From positions 1 through 5,912 of the forward strand of contig CALBOJ010000112.1 in assembly GCA_937896835.1 (NCBI GenBank): a DNA stretch of 5,912 bases, in the 5' to 3' direction. This document shows positions 1 through 5,344 of this stretch, one piece after another. How positions within the stretch are numbered: position 1 is the stretch's first letter; every line of letters begins with the position of its first letter. Position numbers and translations under genes: made by a program. Below the pieces are notes generated by a model. That model was not told where the DNA came from. It saw nothing but the letters and a program-made list of their open reading frames with translations, and made no database searches. Origin of the DNA: an uncultured Collinsella sp. Lineage in GTDB: Bacteria > Actinomycetota > Coriobacteriia > Coriobacteriales > Coriobacteriaceae.

Positions 1-1193
1 CCGCCGGCGAGGACGTCGAGGTCGTGCTCGACCGCACCCCGTTCTATGCCGAGATGGGTGGTCAGCAGGGCGATGCCGGCAAGCTTTCCGCCGAGGGCGT
101 TGTTCTGACCGTTGCCGACACCAAGAACCACAACGGCCTGTATGCCCACGTCGCGCACGTTGCCGAGGGCACGCTGACCGTCGGTGCTACCGTGACCGCC
201 GCGCTCGACGCCGAGCGCCGTGGTTTCCTGCGCCGCAACCACACCGCCACCCACCTGCTCGACGCTGCGCTTAAGCAGGTCCTGGGCGAGCATGTCTCCC
301 AGGCTGGCTCGCTGGTGACGCCCGAGCACCTGCGCTTTGACTTCACGCACTTCGAGGCCCTGTCCTCCGAGCAGCTCAAGGCTGTCGAGGACCTGGTTAA
401 CCAGCAGATCTTCGCCTCCAAGCCGGTCGTGACCCGCGTCATGGGCATCGACGAGGCCAAGGCCGCCGGTGCTGTCGCCCTGTTTGGCGAGAAGTATGGC
501 GACGTCGTCCGCGTTGTCTCCGTGGGCGCCGAGGACCAGCCGTTCTCCCGTGAGCTCTGCGGTGGCACCCATGCCGCCAACACCGCCGAGATCGGCCTGT
601 TCAAGATCATTTCCGAGTCCTCTACGGGCTCCAACGTCCGCCGTATTGAGGCCGTGACCTCTAAGGGTGCTCTCGACTACATGGCCGACCGTCTGGCGCT
701 CGTCGACGCCGCCGCTGCTGCGCTCAAGTGCCGCGTGGATGAGGTTCCCGCCCGCGTGGAGAACCTGCAGGCCGAGCTGCGCGAGACTTCCAACAAGCTC
801 AAGAAGGCACTGACCGGTGGCTCCTCCGACGCTATCTCCAGCGCCATCGAGGGCGCCGTCGAGCTCGACGGCTACAAGCTCGTCGTCGCTGAGCTCCAGG
901 GCCTTGAGGCTGCCGACCTGCGCAACGTCTGGGATACCGTGCACCAGAAGGTCGCCGGTCCTGTCGCCTGCGTCGTCGCCAGCGTGACCGAGAAGGGCAC
1001 CCCGGCCCTGCTCGCCGCCGGCTCCGATGACGCCGTCAAGGCCGGTTTCCACGCCGGTAACGTGATCAAGCAGATCGCGGGCCTGGTCGACGGTCGCGGT
1101 GGCGGCCGTCCCAACATGGCCCAGGCCGGTGGCAAGAACGCCGCCGGCATCGCCGATGCCCTCGCGGCCGCTAAGACCGCGCTCGGCGCCTAA
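1..1193 (+). CDS. alaS: Alanine--tRNA ligase, C-terminal part (5' end outside window)
   Basis: Cytoplasmic alanyl-tRNA synthetase, which charges tRNA-Ala and hydrolyses mischarged Ser- or Gly-tRNA-Ala. The frame is open from base 3, so the gene starts upstream; about 396 codons are visible, a little under half of a typical 870-880 residue enzyme. The catalytic core is therefore outside the window. Visible first is the conserved FYAEMGGQQGD segment. Next comes the editing domain with its zinc/active-site set: HTATH (His codons at 240 and 252) and CGGTH (Cys at 558, His at 570). A helical linker follows, then the C-Ala/DHHA1 domain with the glycine-rich DGRGGGRPNMAQAGG signature at 1089-1133. 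The editing residues are all present, so proofreading should work. The gene ends in TAA 17 nt before ruvX, with no terminator, which suggests co-transcription. The GTG at 24 is an internal valine codon and not a start. Confidence 0.97.
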   Translation, partial: AGEDVEVVLDRTPFYAEMGGQQGDAGKLSAEGVVLTVADTKNHNGLYAHVAHVAEGTLTVGATVTAALDAERRGFLRRNHTATHLLDAALKQVLGEHVSQAGSLVTPEHLRFDFTHFEALSSEQLKAVEDLVNQQIFASKPVVTRVMGIDEAKAAGAVALFGEKYGDVVRVVSVGAEDQPFSRELCGGTHAANTAEIGLFKIISESSTGSNVRRIEAVTSKGALDYMADRLALVDAAAAALKCRVDEVPARVENLQAELRETSNKLKKALTGGSSDAISSAIEGAVELDGYKLVVAELQGLEAADLRNVWDTVHQKVAGPVACVVASVTEKGTPALLAAGSDDAVKAGFHAGNVIKQIAGLVDGRGGGRPNMAQAGGKNAAGIADALAAAKTALGA

Positions 1194-1210
1194 GAATCTA
1201 GGTAGTCGCT

Positions 1211-1639
1211 GTGGTCGCGCTTGCGCTGGACATAGGGGAGACCAGGATCGGCATCGCCGTCTCGAGCCGTGATGGCAAGATGGCGATGCCTGTCAAGGTG
1301 CTCCCGGCTGCAGAGGTCACCGGTATGGCCAAGACGTTCCGCTACCTGGTTGAGGACTATGAGCCCGATATCCTGGTAAGTGGGCGTCCCCTGACCATGG
1401 CCGGTGAGCCCGGTCCCCAGGCCGAGCGCGTTGCCGCTGTTGCGCAAAAGATTGCCGACGAGCTCGATCTTCCGTTGGAGTTTGAGGACGAGCGCCTGTC
1501 CTCGCAAGAGGCAAAGCGTATCCTGCGCGAGCAGGGCCTCAACGAAAAGCAGATGAGGGGCAAGATTGACATGATTGCCGCCAGCCTGTTTTTGCAGACG
1601 TGGCTTGATCGTAAAAACGAGGAGGTTTCGCATGCCTAG
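1211..1639 (+). CDS. ruvX: RuvX/YqgF family putative Holliday junction resolvase / pre-16S rRNA nuclease
   Basis: Small cytoplasmic RNase H-fold nuclease of the YqgF/RuvX family. Members have been linked to 16S rRNA 5'-end maturation (E. coli YqgF) and to Holliday junction resolution (Mycobacterium RuvX); the sequence does not decide between these. The 142 residues match the usual 135-160. The first strand LALDIGETRIGIAVS carries the N-terminal catalytic Asp (D7). ILVSGRPLTMAGEPG (about 54-68) is the family's central G-P-L motif. FEDERLSS (about 91-98) has the D-E-R signature, and KIDMIAASLFLQTWLD (about 118-133) supplies the last conserved Asp (D120). The GTG start at 1211 places D7 at its normal position and has AGGTAG at 1200-1205 five bases upstream. 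Its last 8 bases overlap the mltG start, so translation of the two genes is probably coupled. The alaS-ruvX-mltG order is common in Gram-positive bacteria. Confidence 0.93.
   Translation: MVALALDIGETRIGIAVSSRDGKMAMPVKVLPAAEVTGMAKTFRYLVEDYEPDILVSGRPLTMAGEPGPQAERVAAVAQKIADELDLPLEFEDERLSSQEAKRILREQGLNEKQMRGKIDMIAASLFLQTWLDRKNEEVSHA
1619..1625 (+). promoter_or_regulatory. Strong Shine-Dalgarno site of mltG
   Basis: GAGGAGG lies six bases before the ATG at 1632, inside the end of ruvX. It decides the mltG start. The in-frame upstream ATG at 1575 would add 19 residues that overlap ruvX and has no comparable ribosome binding site. Confidence 0.85.
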
Positions 1640-3065
1640 CGCTTCCGATCCGCGCCAGCCGAATTGTACACGTCAGTCGGCGTCGCGCCCTGCCCAGCCT
1701 GGCCAGCGTCCGGCACAGCCGACCCAGCGCGCAGCTCAGTCTGCCGCGCGCCCGGTGCAGTCCTCCTCTCGTTCGGCCCAACCTGTTCAACGGACGGGTC
1801 AGCAGCCTTCTGCTCGTTCGGTTCAGTATCCGGCTTCTCACGCGGCTCAGCAGCCCACTGCTCGTTCGGCTCAGCCTGCAGGCGGTGCTCGCTTTAAGCA
1901 ACAGGCACCTACCCAGCGAACGCAGGCCCCCCAATCGCATTCGCATCACGCTCGCGGGTCGCATGGCGTTGCTCCGGCGACTCGCTCGAGCTACAACACG
2001 CATGCTCGTCGCGGTGCTCAAAAGAAGAGTTCTCCGGTTCCTATGATCATCGGCGTTGTGGTGGCCGTAATCGCGCTTGCTACTATCGCTTTCTTTGTCG
2101 TACCTGCCGTTAAGGGCTTCTTTGCCGGTGAGGATGCGAAAGTCGCTGCTGGCCAGCAAGTTACGGTGACCATTCCCGACGGTGCTTCGGGCGATACGAT
2201 CGCCTCGATTCTCTCCGAGAACCATATCGTCGAAAATCCCAAGGATTACTACGCGGCGGTGAAAAAGCTTAACGCCGATATGTCGCTTAAGCCTGGCACC
2301 TACTCGTTCACCACACTCATGGATGCGACCAAGGTTGTTCAGCAGCTCATGGAAGGCCCCAACGCGGGCTCCAATGCGCTGACTATCCCTGAGGGTCTGA
2401 CAGTCGATCAAGTCGCCGACCGCGTGGCCCAGGCCTACGACAGCATCTCTAAGGAAGACTTCCTCAACCAGGCCAAGGCCTCCAACTACGTGGACGACTA
2501 TAGCTTCCTTAAGGGCGCCGCCAACGACTCGCTCGAGGGTTTCTTGTTCCCCAAGACCTATTCGTTGGGTGATTCGCCGACGGCCGATGACGTGATTCGC
2601 GCCATGCTCGATCAGTTTAAGACCGAGTACAAGTCGCTTGACTTTGCGAGCTGCGAAGCCAAGATCAAGGAGCGCTACGGTGTGGAGATGTCCGACTACG
2701 ACATCGTCAACTTGGCCTCTATCGTTGAGCGCGAGGGCCTCAACGCCGATCAACGTGCACACGTGGCCTCGGTCTTCTACAACCGCCTTGCCGGCAAGCT
2801 CGACGGTCTGCGCTATCTCAACAGCGATGCGACCATGATGTATGTCACCGGTGGCGAGGTTACCGCCGACGACCTGCAGAGCGATAGCCCGTATAACACC
2901 TATAAGCACGAGGGCCTGCCACCCACGCCCATCTGCTCTCCGTCGCTCGAGGCACTCAAGGCCACGCTTGAGCCAACCGACTCCGATGACCTGTATTTCT
3001 ACATTACGCAGGACGAGGAGTACTTCTCGCAAACCTACGAAGAGCATCAACTGTCTTGGAATTAG
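1632..3065 (+). CDS. mltG: Endolytic peptidoglycan transglycosylase MltG (YceG-like) with long disordered N-terminal tail
   Basis: Inner-membrane lytic transglycosylase that cleaves nascent glycan strands and is proposed to terminate their growth. The product is 477 residues from the ATG at 1632, longer than E. coli MltG (340) because of its cytoplasmic N-terminus. Residues 1-135 are low-complexity Q/P/R/S/A with many basic residues, only one Asp (D6) and no Glu. One transmembrane helix follows at about 136-160 (IIGVVVAVIALATIAFFVV). Residues 175-260 form the LysM-like part, with PGTYSF at 221-226 and IPEGLTVDQVADRV at 252-265. The catalytic YceG region has LEGFLFPKTY (301-310) and LASIVEREG (361-369), where E368 aligns with the E. 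coli catalytic Glu218. It continues with ASVFYNRL, LNSDATMMY, SPYNTYKHEGLPPTPI and DLYFYIT. All family motifs are intact. The gene overlaps ruvX by 8 bases and ends one base before the yqeG start. Confidence 0.95.
   Translation: MPSASDPRQPNCTRQSASRPAQPGQRPAQPTQRAAQSAARPVQSSSRSAQPVQRTGQQPSARSVQYPASHAAQQPTARSAQPAGGARFKQQAPTQRTQAPQSHSHHARGSHGVAPATRSSYNTHARRGAQKKSSPVPMIIGVVVAVIALATIAFFVVPAVKGFFAGEDAKVAAGQQVTVTIPDGASGDTIASILSENHIVENPKDYYAAVKKLNADMSLKPGTYSFTTLMDATKVVQQLMEGPNAGSNALTIPEGLTVDQVADRVAQAYDSISKEDFLNQAKASNYVDDYSFLKGAANDSLEGFLFPKTYSLGDSPTADDVIRAMLDQFKTEYKSLDFASCEAKIKERYGVEMSDYDIVNLASIVEREGLNADQRAHVASVFYNRLAGKLDGLRYLNSDATMMYVTGGEVTADDLQSDSPYNTYKHEGLPPTPICSPSLEALKATLEPTDSDDLYFYITQDEEYFSQTYEEHQLSWN
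1800..1874 (+). repeat. Internal direct repeat in the mltG N-terminal tail
   Basis: Two near-identical 27-base units at 1800-1826 and 1848-1874 encode QQPSARSVQ and QQPTARSAQ, 48 bases apart, so 16 residues apart in frame. Weaker related units (SRSAQP, RPAQP, RPVQ) occur earlier in the tail. The pattern fits a low-complexity linker that grew by slippage or unequal recombination. It lies in the coding frame and does not disrupt the gene. Confidence 0.7.
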
Positions 3066-3066
3066 C

Positions 3067-3564
3067 ATGAGGATTTTTAGCCCCAAACGATACGTTGCCT
3101 CGGTCGATCGCATCGACCTTGATACCCTGTGGGCCGACGGCAAACGCGCCATTCTGCTCGATCGCGATAACACTCTGGTTCCGCGCGACACCGAGCAGGT
3201 TCCCGCCGCGGTTTCCGCTTGGCTCGATACCGCCCGCGCCAAAGGCTTTAAGCTGTGCATGGTGTCCAACAACTGGCATCGCGATCAGGTCATGAGCTCT
3301 GCACGCGAGCTGGGACTCGAGGCCATCAGCCACGCCATGAAGCCGGCGCCGTTTGCCCTCAAGGCGGGTCTTAAGCGCCTCGGCGCCACGGCCGACGAGG
3401 CGGTGCTGATCGGTGATCAGCTCTACACGGACGTGTGGAGCGGCAATTTTGCCGGCGTCGATACTATCCTGGTTAAGCCGCAGGCAACCCAGGACCTGTG
3501 GTACACGCAGATCTTCCGTATCTTTGAGCGCCGGGCCCTGCGCGACCTTCCCTGCGAGGAATAG
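3067..3564 (+). CDS. yqeG: YqeG family HAD IIIA-type phosphatase
   Basis: Predicted cytoplasmic phosphohydrolase of the HAD superfamily, about 165 residues, the normal size for YqeG. Motif I is LLDRDNTL (30-37), with nucleophile D32 and acid/base D34. Motif II is VSNN (66-69), with S67. Motif III is the KP at 92-93. Motif IV is IGDQLYTDV (115-123), with D117 and D122. The short insertion between motifs, with no large cap, fits subclass III. The substrate is unknown. The family is related to the yeast mitochondrial phosphatidylglycerophosphate phosphatase Gep4, so a role in phosphatidylglycerol synthesis is possible but unproven. The ATG at 3067 is one base after the mltG stop; it has no strong Shine-Dalgarno, so re-initiation by the mltG ribosome is likely. 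A longer in-frame reading from within mltG is only overlap. The C-terminal RIFERRAL is typical of the family. Confidence 0.9.
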   Translation: MRIFSPKRYVASVDRIDLDTLWADGKRAILLDRDNTLVPRDTEQVPAAVSAWLDTARAKGFKLCMVSNNWHRDQVMSSARELGLEAISHAMKPAPFALKAGLKRLGATADEAVLIGDQLYTDVWSGNFAGVDTILVKPQATQDLWYTQIFRIFERRALRDLPCEE

Positions 3565-3572
3565 GTTTCGCC

Positions 3573-4106
3573 ATGTCTCAGCACATCAAACACGGCTGCG
3601 ACCATATCTTCTTTATCGGCTTTTTGGGCGCGGGCAAATCGACGCTCGCGCGCAACGTCGGCACTATGTTCAAGCGGCGTTTTATCGACACCGATCGTTT
3701 GGTTGTGCGTCGATGTGGCAAGTCGGTGACCGAGATATTTGAGACCGAGGGCGAGGATCGTTTTCGCGAGCTTGAGACCTCGGCACTCCGTTCGCTTCAA
3801 AGCGAGCGCAGCCTGCTGGTGTCGTGCGGGGGTGGCATCGTCGAGACGCCGGTGAACATTGAGCTGATGCATGAGATGGGTATATGCGTGTACCTCGAAG
3901 GCGACTTTGAGGACTCGTTGCGCCAGATTCGCCGCTCCGATACCCGGCCCGATTTCCGCTCGCCCGAGCACGCTGCGCGCCTGTTTGAGCATCGCCGTCC
4001 GCTGTATCGCCAGGCCGCCGACCTTACCCTTGATATTCGCAACAAGTCCTTCGAGGACGTTTCCTACCTTTGTGCCGAGATGCTTTTGGAGCGTGGACTG
4101 CTATGA
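3573..4106 (+). CDS. aroK: Shikimate kinase
   Basis: Cytoplasmic P-loop kinase that phosphorylates shikimate at the 3-OH with ATP, the fifth step towards chorismate. The 177 residues match the usual 165-190. Walker A is GFLGAGKST (16-24). FIDTDRLV (37-44) holds the shikimate-binding Asp (D39). FRELE (64-68) holds the substrate Arg (R65). CGGGI (85-89) is the conserved triple glycine. The lid has SDTRP (122-126) with R125. HRRPLYRQ (140-147) has R141, matching the second substrate Arg of the Mycobacterium enzyme. No key residue is missing, so catalysis looks possible. It starts 8 bases after yqeG, with GAGGA at 3556-3560 and TAGG at 3562-3565 as possible ribosome binding sites. Its stop overlaps the next start as ATGA. 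It is odd that the adjacent AroB homologue has lost its active site, so its pathway context here is uncertain. Confidence 0.92.
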   Translation: MSQHIKHGCDHIFFIGFLGAGKSTLARNVGTMFKRRFIDTDRLVVRRCGKSVTEIFETEGEDRFRELETSALRSLQSERSLLVSCGGGIVETPVNIELMHEMGICVYLEGDFEDSLRQIRRSDTRPDFRSPEHAARLFEHRRPLYRQAADLTLDIRNKSFEDVSYLCAEMLLERGLL

Positions 4107-5212
4107 TTCGCCGTCAACTTATCAATTTCCAAAACCGCAGTGTCGATGTCCGCGTTGGATTGGGCGCGTTCGAGGAGCTGTCGCGCATGTTTGCCTCGGC
4201 CGTGGGCAAGCCTAAGCGCGCGATGGTGGTTTGGAACGACGCTACATCCGAGCGTTTTGGCGAGGTCGTCGAGCATGCGCTGGTCGACGCCGGTTTTGCC
4301 GTGTCGCTGCTCGTCCTCGAGGTTTCTCCTGCCGGTGCTACGCTGGCCGATGCCGATACCGTCTTTGGCGCCCTGTCGGCTAACGGCATTACCTGCGACG
4401 ATCTCGTTGTCGCTGTCGGTGACACGGCGACCTGCTCGGTCGTTTGTTGGTGTGCCAATCAGTGGTGCGGTCGCACCGAGTGCGCCTTGCTGCCGACGAC
4501 GTTCGACGCCATGCTCACGGTTGCGACGACCATGAAGCCGCTTGTCGCCTCGTCGACGAATGCGCTTCCCGCTATCGCGTTCCGTCCCGAGCCGGGCTTG
4601 GTCGTGTGCGACCTCGACCTTGTTCGCGAGGCGGACCCCGAGGACCTCAAGCTCGGCTATGCGGTACTTGTTGGCACCATGCTTTCGAGCAGCAAGTCCC
4701 GCTGGAATCAGTTTACTGAGACCGTCCCCGAGATTCTCGCGGGCGAGGAGGTCGCGCTCGTCAATGCCGTTCAGTGGTCTCAGACTGCCCGTAAGGACGT
4801 ACTGATGGCCACGAACCCGAGCGCCCGCCATGCGCTCGATTTTGGCAAGATGGGGGAGCGTACCCTGCGCGCCTGCCTGGGTAAAGCCGCGGCGCAGGTT
4901 CCTGCCTACCAGCTGCTGTCTGAGGGCATGCGCTTTGAGGCGCGCTTAGCACATGATGCCTGCGACTTTGATATCGATTACGTCTTTGAGGTCGATGACT
5001 GCCTGGAGGACTTTGGTATCGAGGAGCTTGCCTTCGATCTGGAGCCTGCCTCATATATCGAGGAGTTCCGCAGGCAGCAGTTTGACCGCTCGAACCGTAG
5101 TATGTTGCCGCTGCCCGCGGCACTCGGCGCCATTCGTCTAACGAGCGTTGAGGACGAGGTTCTTGAGCGCCATGCTCACGCCTACTTGGCTTCTCGCAAA
5201 GAACTTCTCTAG
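4103..5212 (+). CDS. Degenerate 3-dehydroquinate synthase homologue (AroB-like, probable pseudoenzyme)
   Basis: The 369 residues match AroB in length, in position after aroK and in overall alignment. AroB normally converts DAHP to 3-dehydroquinate using NAD and Zn. Family resemblance: an N-terminal domain with VRVGLGAFEEL (17-27), DDLVVAVGD (99-107), LLPTT (129-133), VVCDLDL (167-173), LGYA (184-187), LDFG (245-248) and SEGM (273-276). Against the E. coli protein recalled from memory, zinc ligands E184, H247 and H264 become V188, K249 and A268, and H251 becomes R253. The GGGVIGD motif becomes GDTATCS, and the VDSSVGG part of the substrate loop is replaced. Residues 111-127 contain five cysteines. 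Nevertheless the frame is fully open with codon use like its neighbours, and its start overlaps the aroK stop (ATGA), so it appears expressed and maintained. I infer a non-catalytic or repurposed protein; automated annotation as aroB would mislead. The in-frame ATG at 4070 lies in aroK and is less likely. Confidence 0.85.
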   Translation: MIRRQLINFQNRSVDVRVGLGAFEELSRMFASAVGKPKRAMVVWNDATSERFGEVVEHALVDAGFAVSLLVLEVSPAGATLADADTVFGALSANGITCDDLVVAVGDTATCSVVCWCANQWCGRTECALLPTTFDAMLTVATTMKPLVASSTNALPAIAFRPEPGLVVCDLDLVREADPEDLKLGYAVLVGTMLSSSKSRWNQFTETVPEILAGEEVALVNAVQWSQTARKDVLMATNPSARHALDFGKMGERTLRACLGKAAAQVPAYQLLSEGMRFEARLAHDACDFDIDYVFEVDDCLEDFGIEELAFDLEPASYIEEFRRQQFDRSNRSMLPLPAALGAIRLTSVEDEVLERHAHAYLASRKELL

Positions 5213-5218
5213 GATTTA

Positions 5219-5247
5219 TTGACATACATCGTCTTTCGTATCATGTT
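5219..5247 (+). promoter_or_regulatory. Possible promoter upstream of the peptidase gene
   Basis: TTGACA at 5219-5224 is a perfect -35 consensus just after the aroB-like stop, in a locally AT-richer stretch. The -10 is unclear. TATCAT at 5239-5244 is close to consensus but only 14 bases away; CATGTT at 5242-5247 has the ideal 17-base spacing but matches poorly. Transcription would then begin around 5250-5254, at the foot of the inverted repeat. Confidence 0.35.
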
Positions 5248-5249
5248 GA

Positions 5250-5312
5250 GGGGCGGGTTTCCAATCGGTTGCGAATCGCGCGCGATTCCGTCGTTCGGTT
5301 GAGACCCGTTCC
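5250..5312 (+). other. 63-nt imperfect inverted repeat / predicted RNA hairpin
   Basis: Bases 5250-5261 pair with 5301-5312 as 12 consecutive pairs, three of them G-U. After a single bulged C at 5262, 5263-5268 pair with 5295-5300 (six pairs, two G-U). After an internal loop, 5273-5278 pair with 5283-5288 around a CGCG loop. The core 5273-5288 is a perfect 16-bp palindrome (GAATCGCGCGCGATTC). The following bases 5313-5320 (GTCTTTAT) are only a weak U-tract, so a classical terminator is doubtful. It could be a structured 5' leader of the peptidase mRNA, a weak terminator for the upstream operon, a protein-binding operator, or an extragenic palindromic repeat. Pairing was done by eye, without energies. 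Confidence 0.6.
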
Positions 5313-5330
5313 GTCTTTATAGAGACAACA

Positions 5331-5338
5331 AGAAAGGA
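5331..5338 (+). promoter_or_regulatory. Ribosome binding site of the peptidase gene
   Basis: AGAAAGGA lies six bases before the ATG at 5345 and fixes the start of that gene. A small possible hairpin, GTCT at 5313-5316 with AGAC at 5323-5326, lies just upstream. Confidence 0.75.
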
Positions 5339-5344
5339 ATCTGC

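Noticed and set aside
1798..1874. CRISPR-like or mobile repeat
   Set aside because: There are only two clear copies, they are in frame within mltG, and they encode similar peptides, so they are a coding low-complexity duplication.
2842..3066. N-terminal extension of YqeG reaching into mltG
   Set aside because: It lies in the mltG coding region out of frame. The HAD protein has its full normal length from the ATG at 3067, and the extension has no family similarity.
1539..3272. 577-codon open frame on the minus strand opposite mltG
   Set aside because: It is antisense to a clearly recognised MltG, has low-complexity Arg/Leu-rich composition with no known motif, and is explained by GC-rich third codon positions of the plus-strand gene.
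4064..4831. 255-codon minus-strand open frame opposite the aroB-like gene
   Set aside because: It is a shadow of the plus-strand gene: no recognisable domain, no ribosome binding site considered convincing, and it crosses the aroK-aroB junction.
5250..5320. Strong intrinsic terminator after the aroB-like gene
   Set aside because: The stem is good, but the following GTCTTTAT is a poor U-tract, so I list it as an inverted repeat of uncertain role.
5313..5326. Alternative -10 box TATAGA (5318-5323) for the peptidase gene
   Set aside because: There is no acceptable -35 at 16-18 bases, and transcription would start almost on top of the ribosome binding site. It may instead be part of a small hairpin.
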